Source of the DNA: Methanolobus sp.
GTDB lineage: Archaea; Halobacteriota; Methanosarcinia; Methanosarcinales; Methanosarcinaceae
Assembly (NCBI RefSeq): GCF_016278385.1
Contig: NZ_JADQBY010000027.1
Coordinates: 1-48,928 of the forward strand
Length of the DNA stretch: 48,928 nt
Direction of reading: 5' to 3'
Below the pieces are notes generated by a model that was not told the DNA's origin, made no database searches, and saw only the letters and a program-made list of their open reading frames with translations. A program made the position numbers and the translations under genes. Shown in pieces: positions 9,005 through 19,655 of the stretch (positions are counted from its first letter, which is position 1; each line of letters starts with the position of its first letter).

Positions 9005-10723
9005 TTATTTTGCTGGAATGATGAGTGATCTCTCACCAGCAGGCTCGAACTCTCTGAGAGCTCCTCTGGCAAACTCCTTCCTTGGCTTTGTAAAGTCAAA
9101 TGGCAAGAGCTTGTCCGCGAAGCAGACCTTGATGAGTGGATTGACTGCGTATGCGTCGCCACGTCCAGCGTGTGCAGCAGAAGTGATAGCTGCGTATCCG
9201 CCCTGGTGACCTACGTTCATTGCGTAGTTTGGATAGTTTGGTCCACGCAGTTCAAGAGCCAGACCTTCGTCGGACTGGTATGAGAGTACATTTGTAGCAC
9301 CACACTGATCCTGCAGGTCGTATCCGAAGAAACCGAGTCTTCCGAGTGCTTCCTTGTGCAGGTACATACAGAGGTACCAGCCTGACAGACCAGCGTTTCC
9401 GTTTCCTGTTGCCAGGGATACAGCGGAACCAGCTGCTGCTGAAAGACTTGTTGCTCTCTGTGATCCACCAAAGTGGTCTTCAAGGGTTGTTGGGTACTTC
9501 TCGTAGTTCTCAAGACCATAGATTGTGGACTCTGTTGCGATGTCCTTTACTACATCAAGAGTTGCCTTTACCTTGTTGTCTGTACCCTTGTTTGCTGCAC
9601 CATCGTACTTGTCGTTGATGTAGTCAACGTTGTAGTAGAGGTTGTCATCAAGGATGTTGTTACAGTATGCTGCTGTTGCGTACTGAGTGAAACCTACACC
9701 ACCGGACATGTATGAACCGAGCCAGATCTGGTCGTAAAGCATACATCCTGCACCGACTACTTCAAGAGCTACGTGTGCTGGGTCGTCTGCATCTACACGG
9801 CTTGTCTGTACGATATCTGCGAGGTGACCGAATGGAATTCCTCCAGGCTCGTTTGGTGCACGTGCACGTCTTGCTGGAAGCATTTCACCCATCTGGATAA
9901 CACCAGCGTGCTTTGCTGCGTATGAAAGGTCAGCTACTGCTGCTTCACCAGCACACATGCTGTATGCTGAAATGAATGACATACCGACCTGCATAGCCAT
10001 CCACCTGCTTGTCTGACCACCGTCTGTGGTTCTGCTGACAATTGTTGGAATGTGTGCTGCCTGCCAGGAGGTCTTGCCGATAGCTGCTTTGAGCTGCTCT
10101 GCCTGCTCTGCTGGGAATTCCTTGTTGATGTCAATAAGGAACTGCTTGTCGATCTCATCTGCAAGTTCATCGTCACCGGTGAAGATCTTACAGTAACAGT
10201 CATCCACAAGTGCTGGGTGTGTCTCAACCATGTGTTCCTGAACGACTGCTCCACCAGGAAGTGCGTGGTTCAGTGTCTCAAGGTAGTGGTTGATTGTTTC
10301 TGGTGTGACTTCGATACCGAGTCTCTTCTCGAGGGTCTCGTGTGCCATGTCCATACCGACAATTACGGTCCTTCTGATGTCATCCCACATCTGCTGCATT
10401 GCAGCGTTGTTGACGTAGTGAAGATCATCGATCTCGACCATATCATCTGTTCCTGAAAGGAAGGATGGTGTAAGTGCTCTCTGACCGAGTGGGATACCAC
10501 CACAGTGCATCATAGGGTTGTAACCGACAAGTCCCCTCTTATCTGCGAGTTCTTTTCCAGCCTTTTTCATCTCTAATTTTCTAGGATTCTGATCGACACC
10601 AAGTCTGTAATATGTTACAGTCTTGTCTGTGATGTCTCCGCCTTCCATCTTGTTAGTACCATGCTCTTTTGTGTACTTGAGTTCCATGTGTTTTGCAAAC
10701 ATCTTCTGTTTGTCATTTGCCAT
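9005..10723 (-). CDS. mcrA: Methyl-coenzyme M reductase alpha subunit
   Basis: Alpha subunit of the enzyme that releases methane from methyl-CoM and CoB with nickel F430. The product is 572 residues. Landmarks by alignment to known McrA: Gln162 in AVVQEHMVE (F430 axial ligand), His272 (N-methyl-His site), Arg286 in LPARRARAP (methyl-Arg site, the Mmp10 target), Tyr348 in TQYATAAY, Gln422 in GGSQRA, Gly467 in [10 protein letters not shown] (thioglycine site), Asp472 and Cys474. Whether each residue is modified cannot be seen from DNA. The ATG at 10723 follows a GAGGTGAT Shine-Dalgarno and lies 10 bp after mcrG. The longer open frame to 10885 is overlap with mcrG. Confidence 0.98.
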   Translation of the reverse strand: MANDKQKMFAKHMELKYTKEHGTNKMEGGDITDKTVTYYRLGVDQNPRKLEMKKAGKELADKRGLVGYNPMMHCGGIPLGQRALTPSFLSGTDDMVEIDDLHYVNNAAMQQMWDDIRRTVIVGMDMAHETLEKRLGIEVTPETINHYLETLNHALPGGAVVQEHMVETHPALVDDCYCKIFTGDDELADEIDKQFLIDINKEFPAEQAEQLKAAIGKTSWQAAHIPTIVSRTTDGGQTSRWMAMQVGMSFISAYSMCAGEAAVADLSYAAKHAGVIQMGEMLPARRARAPNEPGGIPFGHLADIVQTSRVDADDPAHVALEVVGAGCMLYDQIWLGSYMSGGVGFTQYATAAYCNNILDDNLYYNVDYINDKYDGAANKGTDNKVKATLDVVKDIATESTIYGLENYEKYPTTLEDHFGGSQRATSLSAAAGSAVSLATGNGNAGLSGWYLCMYLHKEALGRLGFFGYDLQDQCGATNVLSYQSDEGLALELRGPNYPNYAMNVGHQGGYAAITSAAHAGRGDAYAVNPLIKVCFADKLLPFDFTKPRKEFARGALREFEPAGERSLIIPAK

Positions 10724-10733
10724 TATCATCACC

Positions 10734-11483
10734 TCAGTTTTCCGGCTTGAAACCATAAATGGTTCTCTTATCAAATACCCTGTGTACCCATTCAATGACT
10801 TCAGCATCGTCTCTGAATGCAACGTTGTCAACACGGTATATAGTTGTTCTCTTTGCTGCCTCTTCTGCAGACATTGGCTTTCCAAGGTTGACCTTCTTGT
10901 CGATAGGTCTTCCTACCTGATCCTTGTGCATTATGATTACATCGCCTTCTTTTCTGCACCTGTCAAGCATGTCGAACATTACTCCATCTTCAGGAAGCCT
11001 GAGTGAGTGACCGTGTACTGTTGCACCTCTAAGACTTGCGAGTGCTGGGCAGGTCATTTCAGTTTCCATCTGGAACTTTGCGAGCTCTTCCATGTCTCTT
11101 TCACGAGCTTCAACGACCTGACGACCGGAAAGTGTACCTGGGTCGACACCTCTGAAGTTGATTGCTGCTGCGTAGGACCTGAAGTATGGGGTGGATGGTG
11201 CATTGTACATTGAGTCAACAAACTGTACGTACCTTACCCTGTCACCAGCTTTTGCACCTGGTGTTGGTTCTACCATTTCTCTGACTGAGCATTCTGGCTC
11301 GCCCATCTCTGCAAGTGGTGGGTGTGTGCTTGGGTAGTCGCTACCTGGTGCACGGTGTCCAAGAATGAGTGTCAGATCATCGTCGGAGATATCTCTTATT
11401 TTCTCCACTTTACCTGACATGTGTTTTCTTCTATTTTCAGCAACGGATGTTGCTCCTGGATAATATTGTGGTTCATATGCCAT
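10734..11483 (-). CDS. mcrG: Methyl-coenzyme M reductase gamma subunit
   Basis: Gamma subunit (249 residues) of the alpha2-beta2-gamma2 MCR complex; it helps form the F430 pocket. It starts [19 protein letters not shown] and ends with the family's [11 protein letters not shown] region. Conserved blocks include [14 protein letters not shown] and [14 protein letters not shown]. The ATG has a TTAGGAGTGA Shine-Dalgarno that overlaps the TAG stop of mcrC, suggesting translational coupling. It is the fourth gene of mcrBDCGA. Confidence 0.98.
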   Translation of the reverse strand: MAYEPQYYPGATSVAENRRKHMSGKVEKIRDISDDDLTLILGHRAPGSDYPSTHPPLAEMGEPECSVREMVEPTPGAKAGDRVRYVQFVDSMYNAPSTPYFRSYAAAINFRGVDPGTLSGRQVVEARERDMEELAKFQMETEMTCPALASLRGATVHGHSLRLPEDGVMFDMLDRCRKEGDVIIMHKDQVGRPIDKKVNLGKPMSAEEAAKRTTIYRVDNVAFRDDAEVIEWVHRVFDKRTIYGFKPEN

Positions 11484-11495
11484 AATTATTCACTC

Positions 11496-12098
11496 CTAAT
11501 TCTCTAATGATCTCATTGTGGTTTTCACAGCTTTCACGAGTTCGTTCAGTTTTTCCCTTGAACATGATTCCCCTCGTGTAACTCCTGTCACAATTTCCAT
11601 AACCCTTCCCTTTGCTAAAATATCACTATCAATAGGTTTAACAAGTCGTGTCTTTACTCCTGCCCTTGCAAAATCCTCGAAATCAACGAGGGCCTGACAA
11701 ACAACTACTGCAGGAATTTCAGCTTCTTCAAGAATTGCCTTTACTTTCCTTACCACATGGTCCCTGATGTTCCCTGTGTGGATAACAGCAACTTTGTGTC
11801 TGTTTATCTGTGCTATCTCTTCAGGACTTATTCCAAAAGAGCCGGAACCCACGTTGGTATCCGGAACACCTGAACCGGTGTTAAGCACAAGCACACTTAC
11901 CTGGATTTCCTCACGGCGCATGCCATATGTGAGTTCACAGACTGGTTTTGTGATATGTCTTCTTCCGGGACTCATTGCAACTGCAATCACATCAGGCCTG
12001 CCAGTTTCGGAAAGAGTACCTCGCTGTGCGAGTCCTCCACCTCTGCCAAGACCCATCCCGTGTCTGCAATCTACAACTTGTGTTTCCCGGTCAAACAT
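11496..12098 (-). CDS. mcrC: Methyl-coenzyme M reductase operon protein C
   Basis: McrC (200 residues) is not a subunit of the mature enzyme. Family work places it in the MCR activation complex that reduces nickel to Ni(I) with ATP. Visible family features include the N-terminal RHGMGLGRGGGLAQRGT segment and VLVLNTGSGVPD. The ATG lies 7 nt behind the mcrD stop, so the two are coupled. It ends in TAG with a TGA one codon later; the TAG is part of the Shine-Dalgarno region of mcrG. Confidence 0.95.
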   Translation of the reverse strand: MFDRETQVVDCRHGMGLGRGGGLAQRGTLSETGRPDVIAVAMSPGRRHITKPVCELTYGMRREEIQVSVLVLNTGSGVPDTNVGSGSFGISPEEIAQINRHKVAVIHTGNIRDHVVRKVKAILEEAEIPAVVVCQALVDFEDFARAGVKTRLVKPIDSDILAKGRVMEIVTGVTRGESCSREKLNELVKAVKTTMRSLEN

Positions 12099-12105
12099 AT
12101 TATCA

Positions 12106-12600
12106 CTATTCCATGTCGTCAGGTTTAAGGATACATACTGGCTGGTCTTTCAGTTTGCCTTTAGGATCAGTCATTCCAATCATCATAGGATCAGCGCCAG
12201 GTCCGCGTTTTGCATAATCGCTGACAGTCTGTCTCCTTGGAATGAAATTACCCTCTCTAAACTCAAAGGGTACTGAAAGAACATTCTCACAAACTTCCCT
12301 GACCTGCTCTTTTACATCTACGTCCACAACTTCCATACGGATGCTGCCAACATACACGGCAAGTTCTATTGCCTGACCTGCAACCTCGATTACAGTGTTC
12401 CCAGGATGGTTCACAGGCAGTCCTGTGGCAGGTCCGTAAGGAACGGTCTGGGGAAGTCTTGGGCCATGAACAAACAGCCTTATGATTCCCTCAAGATCAG
12501 TGATCTCACGGAGTAAATTCTGGGCTGTTTCGGGCTTTAGCAACCTTGAAGGAAATATTTCAAGCTGCACATAGTTTGCGTCTGAAAGCGTATCGGACAT
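12106..12600 (-). CDS. mcrD: Methyl-coenzyme M reductase operon protein D
   Basis: McrD (164 residues) is an MCR-associated protein thought to act in assembly or cofactor delivery; it is not part of mature MCR. Recognised by LEIFPSRLLKPETAQNLL near the N-terminus, VHGPRLPQTVPYGPATGLP and RRQTVSDYAKRGPGADP. The ATG is 48 nt after the mcrB stop, preceded by AAAGGTAACA. The gene ends GAA-TAG-TGA, two stop codons in a row. Confidence 0.95.
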   Translation of the reverse strand: MSDTLSDANYVQLEIFPSRLLKPETAQNLLREITDLEGIIRLFVHGPRLPQTVPYGPATGLPVNHPGNTVIEVAGQAIELAVYVGSIRMEVVDVDVKEQVREVCENVLSVPFEFREGNFIPRRQTVSDYAKRGPGADPMMIGMTDPKGKLKDQPVCILKPDDME

Positions 12601-12648
12601 TATTGTTACCTTTATGATTATCTGTGAATTTTAAGGAGGGTGTGTGTC

Positions 12649-13953
12649 TTAGAGTGCACCTGCCACTGCCTTGATTGGCTCCTTGAACTCTGGAATGGAT
12701 CCAAATACGTTACCAACAAGTGAGGATGTCTTCTCTACTGTGGACATCTGTGTTCCAGCATCAAGTGAAACTGCTGCACATACACAAGGAATTGCGAAAC
12801 CTCTGGAGTGCCTGGTTACAACGTGGTTACCGTTGAAGATACCTGGTCCGCCACCACCATAGATGGAGTGACTGAAGAATGAGAAACCTACTGCAGTACC
12901 CTGTGCTCTACCCATGTCACAACCTGGAAGACCTGTTTCCTTCTCAATCATATCGTTGAAGTAGAGGATTGTTGAGGATACGTTCTGAGCTGCCCTTCCA
13001 GCACCACAGTTTACCATGGTTGCTGCAAGCTGACCTGCTGCTGCACATGCATTCCACATGGAAACATCGTTTGCCTTGTAGTAGTTGTAGCCGGATGGTG
13101 CTGTCTTGTCAACTGAGATGACACCTGCTTCAAGAGCTCTGTCAACTGTGGACTGAATAACAGTACCGATTGTACCGCTCTTACCGTTCTCCTTCACGAT
13201 GTCGTAAACGTAGTTGCCTGCGTTAAGACCCTGATATGCAAGACCGAGTAACTGGTGTCTCTCGAATGGTCCTACAGCATTACCCATCTCGTACATACCT
13301 ACCTGCTCGAAGATGGATGAGAGTGCTGCTGCATTCATTGCCTTCTTACCGGTAATTGCTGCTACATGGTTTGTTGTGATGTTCCTCAGGGAGTAACCAA
13401 GACCTTCGTTGTTCTGTGGAATGCTGAGAATGGATGCGATGTTTGCGCCTTTCATGTCCATTGTCTGTGGGTAGCTTCCCCATACAGCAGACTTTACGAT
13501 TGGTGCATCGAACATGTCAGTGTTGAACATGTCAATGATTGTCTGAACTACTGCTGCACCGGTTACGGTACTTGCGGATACGTAGTCAGCACCGATCTGT
13601 GTCCTGATGCTTGGGATCTGGACAATCAGCTGCTTTCCGCCACCAAGTTCCTTTACATTGGTGTCGTCGTCTTCGGTAACGCTTACGAGCTTTGTTACTG
13701 CGTCCATGATTGCACTTGAATTACCTACAATATCGTAGTCAAGTTCCCTACCAAGGATTTGCTTTTTTGCTCCACCCATAGCGCCTGTCTTCAATGATTT
13801 TTCGATTCCTGCGAGGTTTACAGCAACTGTCCTCTTAGTATCTTTGATGATATTTTGAATCGCTGCGTTCCTTGTTGGCGCAATATCTAAAAGATCAACG
13901 CCACTTTCCAACAGTTTGCCTCTGTCGTCGTAAATGTCTATTTTATCAGACAC
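12649..13953 (-). CDS. mcrB: Methyl-coenzyme M reductase beta subunit
   Basis: Beta subunit (434 residues), first gene of the operon. The conserved substrate-channel segment [20 protein letters not shown] begins at residue 359; its Phe359 and Tyr365 match Phe361/Tyr367 of the Methanothermobacter enzyme. The start codon is GTG at 13953, set by a strong ATAGGAGGAAA Shine-Dalgarno; no upstream ATG is plausible. A GTG start in one of the most highly expressed archaeal genes is notable. Its leader carries a nested hairpin (14004-14060). Confidence 0.98.
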   Translation of the reverse strand: MSDKIDIYDDRGKLLESGVDLLDIAPTRNAAIQNIIKDTKRTVAVNLAGIEKSLKTGAMGGAKKQILGRELDYDIVGNSSAIMDAVTKLVSVTEDDDTNVKELGGGKQLIVQIPSIRTQIGADYVSASTVTGAAVVQTIIDMFNTDMFDAPIVKSAVWGSYPQTMDMKGANIASILSIPQNNEGLGYSLRNITTNHVAAITGKKAMNAAALSSIFEQVGMYEMGNAVGPFERHQLLGLAYQGLNAGNYVYDIVKENGKSGTIGTVIQSTVDRALEAGVISVDKTAPSGYNYYKANDVSMWNACAAAGQLAATMVNCGAGRAAQNVSSTILYFNDMIEKETGLPGCDMGRAQGTAVGFSFFSHSIYGGGGPGIFNGNHVVTRHSRGFAIPCVCAAVSLDAGTQMSTVEKTSSLVGNVFGSIPEFKEPIKAVAGAL

Positions 13954-14318
13954 GTATATTTTCCTCCTATGTTTCTATTCAGAAATCACCCATTTAATGG
14001 AAACGTACAGATTAGCGAATGAAAGTCAATTACTCTGTACCACACAGTAATTTCTGTACGAAAAGATTCCATCGGGATTCTCGGAATTATTAAGCAACAA
14101 TGACGTTTAAACCTTTTGCATCGTTTTGAGACAATTTCGCAATCATCAAACGCAAGCAAATTTAATTCATCAAATTAATTGAATATGTAAGCAACAGGAA
14201 TAGCTTCACATAAACTTTAAATAAAATGAAAAAATGAACCGGAATTTTCAATTAGGAACACTGATATCAGGGAATATCCACAAACCTTTAAGTACCTCTA
14301 TAATATGTAATCCGTTCT
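13954..14318. promoter_or_regulatory. Divergent promoter region of mcrBDCGA and mmp10
   Basis: For the mcr operon, TATA-like candidates on the minus strand are GGTTTAAACG near 14104-14113 (leader about 130 nt) and TTTATTTAAAG near 14211-14221 (leader over 200 nt). For mmp10, CTTTAAGTA at 14286-14294 would start transcription within a few bases of the ATG at 14319, so its mRNA is probably leaderless; no Shine-Dalgarno is present. Start sites are inferred from spacing only. Confidence 0.5.
14004..14060 (-). promoter_or_regulatory. Nested inverted repeats in the mcrB leader
   Basis: A 7-bp outer stem CGTACAG (14004-14010) / CTGTACG (14054-14060) encloses a second inverted repeat, ATTACT (14029-14034) / AGTAAT (14046-14051). 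In the mcr mRNA this would fold into a closed two-stem element ending about 50 nt upstream of the mcrB GTG. It could be an RNA leader structure or, read as DNA, an operator. Confidence 0.5.
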
Positions 14319-15554
14319 ATGGAAATCACCGCTGACGTAGGGGGCAATCCTGGAATAGATTGCAAAGGCTTCTGTACATACTGCTATTTCAAAAAAGTTA
14401 AAGAAAATCCCCCATTTGGATGCAAATACTGTTTTCCTTTTAAGAAAGGCTGTGACTATTGTACCAGAGGAGTAAGGGAAGCTTACTCCGGCTTCAAACC
14501 TGCACAATACGTCTTTCAGGAACTTTACCAGAGGCTTCTGATGAGTTCAGGGGACATAGACAAGATAACCATCAGCGGTGGTGGGGATGTCAGTTGCTAT
14601 CCTGACCTCATGGAACTCGTCGCCAACCTTGCCCAATTCGGATTACCAATACACCTCGGATACACCAGCGGAAAAGGTTTTGATAAAGGTGATGAAGCTG
14701 AATTCTTTATTGAGTACGGAGTGACCGAAGTTTCTTTCACTGTTTTTGCCACAGATCCGGCCCTGCGAAAGAAATACATGGGAGATCCAAAACCAGAAGC
14801 AGCACTTGAAGTACTACGCCAATTCTGCCAGCATTGTGACGTATATGCTGCAATAGTCCTTATTCCCGGAATCAACGATGGTAAAGTCCTTGACAATACC
14901 TTGCATGATCTTGAGGAAATGGGAGCAAAAGGAGCAATACTCATGCGCTTTGCTAACAGGACAGAAGAAGGCCTCATATTGAACAACGCCCCTGTGATGG
15001 AAAATATTGAAACACATTCCATAGATGAATTCGTACAAATTGTCCGCGATGCTGCTGCAAAACACAACCTGCGCATCACCGGAACACCACTTGAAGACAC
15101 ACTCATTGGCTCACCATATGCCATAAGGAATGAAAAGGAAGCACTTGACAAGCTTCCTGAAATCAGAAAAGATGCTACAATACTTTCCAGCAGAGCTTCT
15201 CAGGAAAGACTTCAGGAAATTTTCACAAAACTTGGAAGTCCAGTAAATGTCGTTGCAGTTGATAAGGACATCGGATGCCTCATTACCATCGAAGACCTGC
15301 AAAAGCTCGATCTCAAAGATGTAAAGGAAACTGTCGTAATACCTGGAAGGGCATTTGTGCATGACCCGGAAGCTGCAGCAGCACTTTCCAGAGACGGGGT
15401 CTCGCGCTTTGTCCGCAGGGGACCTGAAATGCTTACATATGACGGAGAGATGTCAATAGGCCTTTCAAAAGAAGATGTTCTTGAATTTGAGATAGAACAA
15501 CTGACAGAGCTCATCCACGGGATAAATGCCATTGGTGTGGCTTTGAAAGAATAA
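14319..15554 (+). CDS. mmp10: McrA arginine C-methyltransferase, B12-dependent radical SAM (Mmp10)
   Basis: Methanogenesis marker 10 (411 residues). Members are cobalamin-dependent radical SAM enzymes that methylate the McrA active-site arginine, here Arg286. The radical SAM cysteines are Cys15, Cys19 and Cys22 in CKGFCTYC, followed by a second cluster of four cysteines (Cys35, 38, 45, 48). SAM-binding [12 protein letters not shown] lies downstream. The gene diverges from mcrB, its substrate operon, which supports the assignment. No Shine-Dalgarno; a TATA-like box about 29 nt upstream of the ATG suggests a leaderless mRNA. It converges with the polD gene, with 43 bp between stops. Confidence 0.93.
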   Translation: MEITADVGGNPGIDCKGFCTYCYFKKVKENPPFGCKYCFPFKKGCDYCTRGVREAYSGFKPAQYVFQELYQRLLMSSGDIDKITISGGGDVSCYPDLMELVANLAQFGLPIHLGYTSGKGFDKGDEAEFFIEYGVTEVSFTVFATDPALRKKYMGDPKPEAALEVLRQFCQHCDVYAAIVLIPGINDGKVLDNTLHDLEEMGAKGAILMRFANRTEEGLILNNAPVMENIETHSIDEFVQIVRDAAAKHNLRITGTPLEDTLIGSPYAIRNEKEALDKLPEIRKDATILSSRASQERLQEIFTKLGSPVNVVAVDKDIGCLITIEDLQKLDLKDVKETVVIPGRAFVHDPEAAAALSRDGVSRFVRRGPEMLTYDGEMSIGLSKEDVLEFEIEQLTELIHGINAIGVALKE

Positions 15555-15597
15555 CTATTGGAATACCATCAGAACATATTGAGAAAAGCAGATACGG

Positions 15598-18500
15598 CTA
15601 CATGAACTCCATAAGCCCCGTCTGCTTTGAGCGGTCATTCTCAAAAAGGGATTTCATATCCAGCCCAATAATTTCTATTCTTTGTTTCGTATAACTCGAG
15701 ACATTGTAATCATGGGCTACTTTCTTTGATACTTCAAGATATTTTTTCACAGACCCTTCATGAACTGTCAGTATGACAGATCCGCCACATTTAGGACAGA
15801 CGCCTGTAAGCGGTGGCCTGCGATACTTTGCAGCACACTTAAGGCACCTTGTACTCTGACGGGAGAATGCCCTGAGATTACCGAACATGTCCGGCAGGAA
15901 GTGGGATATAAGTACCCTCTCAGCTACATCGGAAGCGTCAACAGCACGTATCTTATCCCCCAATGCAAGCTGTGCATCCATCTTTTCCACCATACTCCCA
16001 AGGGTCTTGTAGGCACTGTGAAGCGGACCTGAAGCAATGTCATTGGTAGAATGTGTGAACATAAAATGATCATATTGCTCAGGAGTTCCAAGTCTGCGAC
16101 TTATGAGGTCAATTTTACCCTCCAATTCCTTGGGGTTTGTATAATTCAGGGTCGCTTCATAAAACTCAAGTGGATAATGATCACACACATCGATATTATG
16201 TGCCTCCTTATCAACCTCACTTGGATCTATACGTGTAGTAAGCACAAGAGGTGCATCCATTTTCCCACCTCTCTTTTCAGGCAGGTAATCCCTCGAGAAA
16301 TTCATCAGACCATCCATTAACAACATGACACAATCCTCATCACCATCGCAGTTTCTCCTTTTTGCTGCGTGGAAGAACGGATGCGCATAACCCACAGATG
16401 CCTTAGTAAAACCTATAAGTCGTCCAAGGACACCTGCTGACGTATGCGGTGCAAGACCCATGAGCATCACACCCACAATATCGTCGATGGTCTCGGCATT
16501 ATAGTAAGATTCTTCATGATAATACTTCACAAGCAGATCATCGATGTATTTGGTAATTCTCAGGAGATATTCACCACAATCATAGGAAACAACAAGATCC
16601 TGCACTTTAAGGCAAACTACCTGATCCTCTGTTTCAAGGGGTTTGCCATATATGTCCTCAGTGTACCCCAGTTTCTTCAGTTGCTCAACCGTGATGCTAA
16701 GTTCATCGGCACGAATATGCGTAAGCGGAATGTCGGACATGTCATACCTGACCGTCCCGTCCTTAAAAGTGAAGAGATCATGTTTGGCCCGCAAGATACC
16801 TTTTTCAAGGGGTTCAGGAGTCATTGTGCCGGACATCATGCGCTTGACACCTTTTACCTCGATATTAGTATCCCTCTCACCGAGGTTTTCAAAAGCAGCC
16901 TGATAGACCTCTTTGAAATCGATGTTCTGCATTTTCACACAGGTAGTTTTCGAACCGCATTTAGGGCAAAGTTCTTTCTGTACGGATATACCACACCGAG
17001 GACAGGATAATTTAGGAACTGTGAATTCGCCGCAATCACAACGATACCAGAATGTGTCTTTTCCACATCCAGAACACACACGATTGCCAATCTCCACACG
17101 GATCTGCCCGACCTTCCCGTTCATAGAGGACATGTAACCTGCAGCAGCTTCCATTTTACGGGTATTCCCGGCAGAATCCCCTATCGGGAACAATACATGC
17201 GGAGCAGGAGTCATCTTCCTCTTATTTGATTTTTCCGGGCGTCCCATCCTTGCACCAATCCTCACAGGTGCACGTGGACGCACTATCAGCCCGCTCACTT
17301 CATTGACAGCTCCTATGGTGTCTGCGGATTCAAGAGCATCCCATTTCTTAGTCAGGTCCTTATTCAGACCCATACACCTTATAAAAGGCAGAGGATCACC
17401 AATGATCATCTTCCCTTCTTCCACCCTGTGCAGGACAAGCAAATGCTCAAGAAGTGTCTTCATCCCTTTTTCGATGATTGTGTCCAGTGGAAGTTCAAGA
17501 CTTGCACCATCATTTGAAAGGATGCCGTTCTCTGTTACAAACGCAACAAGTGTAGTAAACTCATCAATTTTGATATCGTGCCAGAGATATGTAAATGCAG
17601 GATGCAGTGGAACACCGTATTTGTCACACAGTTCAAGTGCAAGTTCCTGTGAAGGTAATTCCAGTTCACTTCGTAAGTATGGCGTAGTTGTGACCTGCTT
17701 CTCAAACTCCTGTATCCACCATTCAAAACAATATGAAGATGGTACAAGAGGATGATTATTCTCGAGGAAATCACCATAATTGATTAATATCTCCCCGATA
17801 TCAAGTATGCACTCAACCTCAGGATGAATCTGTATTGCGTGTTCCTCATCATCCACCCTGATAACATCACCGGACCTGAGCCTGACAGTAGGACCTTCTA
17901 TACTATCTACCGGTGCCATTCCGGCAGCTTTTCCCGGACGCTCCACCTTAAGCTGGGTACCTGCAACGATAAAACTATCCATTATATACATACTGGCAGG
18001 GCTTATGCCGGCGGCTGCAAAGGATGTGTTTCTTGACCTGCCATACCTTAACCTGAACCCACCGGGACGCATCGGATGCGAGAACACAGGCCTGCCTGCT
18101 ATCAGATCACGCAGGTATTTGTCTTTTGGTTTTACACCGATAAAACCATCATCATCGTCATCATCGCTACTCTTCGCTCCGGCTATGAGTGTGTTCAGCC
18201 AATCCCATCCATCTATTTCAAGCTTGTTGACGTGTTTGAGAACCTTCGGGGCTTTCAGAGCCAGACCTTCTGCAAGCACAAGACACATACCGCCACGTAC
18301 CCTGTTGGTACCTATCCTGTCAAGGTTCCTGTAACCTTCAACCTCTTCAGCTTCCGTGGGTTCCCCGTCAATACATATAGGACAGTTCTCCACGATAAGC
18401 CTTATTTCATCTTCCGATGGAGTATACTGCAAGGTTGCCACACGCCTGTAAAGCAGGATCTCCTCAACATATCTCTCAACCTCTTCCTTACGTGGCTTGA

Positions 18501-19023
18501 ACCTGTCAATACCAACCGCACGGCGCACATAGTCACCCACAAGAACCGAAAGTGCCTGGGCAGTACCTCCTGCACTGCGTATAGGACCCGAATAAAATAT
18601 CCTGATAAACTCGCTTCCGTCATCGTTCTTGCCAAGGGTCACCTTATCTATTCCCTCAATTGGCGCGGCAACCACGCCTTCTGTGAGCATGGCAACGGAT
18701 ACACGTATAGCAGCTTCTATTGCAGCTTCTTTGGATTCAAATTCCCCAACAACACCCTCTGCAACAGCTTTGCCTATTGCCAGAGCACCTTCTTCACGAG
18801 ACATAGTCTCATCAAATATCCTTATCTGCTCAGCTACACCTTTCACACCAATGAGATTCTCTACCCTGTCTGCGAGGTCTTTTGCCAGAGGAATCTCTAT
18901 ATGCGGTTTTGGGTCCCTGCCTTTTGAACGTGCACTGTTTGCGATATCTATTTCCCTGTGAAGCTTTGATTCAATCTCCTCAAAATACTCTCGCATTGAA
19001 TCGCTTACTACTATTTCACCCAT
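15598..19023 (-). CDS. polC: DNA polymerase D large subunit (DP2)
   Basis: Catalytic subunit of the archaeal replicative polymerase D, 1141 residues, the normal intein-free length. An Asp-rich linker (DDDDDD) occurs at 287-292. A zinc-ribbon set (CSGCG...CPRCG...CPKCG) lies near 648-690, the catalytic NCDGDED motif near 892-898, and a C-terminal zinc finger (CLKCA...CPKCG) near 1058-1080. The last eight residues QTGLMEFM match a PCNA-interacting PIP box. The stop is TAG. The DP1 small subunit is not in this window. It is convergent with mmp10 and divergent from the SCP2-like gene. Confidence 0.96.
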   Translation of the reverse strand: MGEIVVSDSMREYFEEIESKLHREIDIANSARSKGRDPKPHIEIPLAKDLADRVENLIGVKGVAEQIRIFDETMSREEGALAIGKAVAEGVVGEFESKEAAIEAAIRVSVAMLTEGVVAAPIEGIDKVTLGKNDDGSEFIRIFYSGPIRSAGGTAQALSVLVGDYVRRAVGIDRFKPRKEEVERYVEEILLYRRVATLQYTPSEDEIRLIVENCPICIDGEPTEAEEVEGYRNLDRIGTNRVRGGMCLVLAEGLALKAPKVLKHVNKLEIDGWDWLNTLIAGAKSSDDDDDDGFIGVKPKDKYLRDLIAGRPVFSHPMRPGGFRLRYGRSRNTSFAAAGISPASMYIMDSFIVAGTQLKVERPGKAAGMAPVDSIEGPTVRLRSGDVIRVDDEEHAIQIHPEVECILDIGEILINYGDFLENNHPLVPSSYCFEWWIQEFEKQVTTTPYLRSELELPSQELALELCDKYGVPLHPAFTYLWHDIKIDEFTTLVAFVTENGILSNDGASLELPLDTIIEKGMKTLLEHLLVLHRVEEGKMIIGDPLPFIRCMGLNKDLTKKWDALESADTIGAVNEVSGLIVRPRAPVRIGARMGRPEKSNKRKMTPAPHVLFPIGDSAGNTRKMEAAAGYMSSMNGKVGQIRVEIGNRVCSGCGKDTFWYRCDCGEFTVPKLSCPRCGISVQKELCPKCGSKTTCVKMQNIDFKEVYQAAFENLGERDTNIEVKGVKRMMSGTMTPEPLEKGILRAKHDLFTFKDGTVRYDMSDIPLTHIRADELSITVEQLKKLGYTEDIYGKPLETEDQVVCLKVQDLVVSYDCGEYLLRITKYIDDLLVKYYHEESYYNAETIDDIVGVMLMGLAPHTSAGVLGRLIGFTKASVGYAHPFFHAAKRRNCDGDEDCVMLLMDGLMNFSRDYLPEKRGGKMDAPLVLTTRIDPSEVDKEAHNIDVCDHYPLEFYEATLNYTNPKELEGKIDLISRRLGTPEQYDHFMFTHSTNDIASGPLHSAYKTLGSMVEKMDAQLALGDKIRAVDASDVAERVLISHFLPDMFGNLRAFSRQSTRCLKCAAKYRRPPLTGVCPKCGGSVILTVHEGSVKKYLEVSKKVAHDYNVSSYTKQRIEIIGLDMKSLFENDRSKQTGLMEFM

Positions 19024-19093
19024 AAAGAACAGCCTTCTTTGACCTGTACTATGCTTTAGTCATTAAAATTATTTTCCTGCATTAAGTGTATGG

Positions 19094-19135
19094 ATTATTA
19101 TTTAATAGATTGAAGTACAAATAATTATTATTTAA
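19094..19135. repeat. Paired 12-bp direct repeat in a divergent promoter
   Basis: ATTATTATTTAA occurs at 19094-19105 and again at 19124-19135, exactly 30 bp apart, between the polD gene and the SCP2-like gene. They may be two TATA elements, one for each direction, or a regulator site. Confidence 0.4.
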
Positions 19136-19158
19136 CTAGCGTAAACCTTAGGAGGGAT

Positions 19159-19623
19159 GTGGATAAAAAACAAATCATCATATTAATGTTAATGCTAACT
19201 GCGCTTATACCTATTGCCAATGCAGACATTGTCAGCGACCTTGAGATTAAGGTGAATGAATACAATGAGATTTCAGATAGTTTGCCTTCTTTTCTTAAAA
19301 GCCTTCTGGGCAATGAAGTTATCAAACTGGTTATAATGGAAAATGATGGCGAAGATATCTATATAAAAGCAGTCACTGAAAATGCATATGTGACTGTTTA
19401 TGAAGAAATCGATGAAACCGCTGAGATTGAAGAAACCATAGTTATGAGAACAAACGAAGACACAGTTCAAAGTATACTTAATTCTGAAGATCCACTGACT
19501 ACTTTCCTTGATGCAAAGGATAACGGGGAGATAATAATCGAACCCGTGGGTTTTGTGGACAATGTTAAATTTACCGTGGCAAATATATTGTTAAAACTGT
19601 CACAACTGTTTGGACCGGTATAA
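19159..19623 (+). CDS. Secreted SCP2-like hypothetical protein
   Basis: 154 residues from a GTG start set by TTAGGAGGGAT. The first 22 residues form a signal peptide (KKQIIILMLMLTALIPIANA). The mature part resembles the SCP2 sterol-carrier fold: beta-rich IYIKAVTENAYVTVYEE, then MRTNEDTVQSILNSEDPLTTFL, then a C-terminal helix with a hydrophobic tail. SCP2-like domains bind hydrophobic ligands, so lipid handling at the cell surface is possible; this is inference from pattern only. It is divergent from the polD gene, with no clear operon partner. Confidence 0.7.
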   Translation: MDKKQIIILMLMLTALIPIANADIVSDLEIKVNEYNEISDSLPSFLKSLLGNEVIKLVIMENDGEDIYIKAVTENAYVTVYEEIDETAEIEETIVMRTNEDTVQSILNSEDPLTTFLDAKDNGEIIIEPVGFVDNVKFTVANILLKLSQLFGPV

Positions 19624-19655
19624 AATTAAAAAGAAAAAAAGAGAAATTACGAAGG

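Noticed and set aside
10724-10885. N-terminal extension of mcrA
   Set aside because: The extra 54 codons lie within the end of mcrG, and the Shine-Dalgarno GAGGTGAT sits right before the ATG at 10723.
18120-18170. Asp-run in polymerase D as an intein scar
   Set aside because: It is a short acidic linker inside an otherwise full-length protein. No splicing or endonuclease motifs are present, and known intein sites near the catalytic motif are empty.
18076-18927. 283-codon plus-strand ORF opposite the polD gene
   Set aside because: Antisense to a conserved region of polymerase D; no Shine-Dalgarno and no protein family seen.
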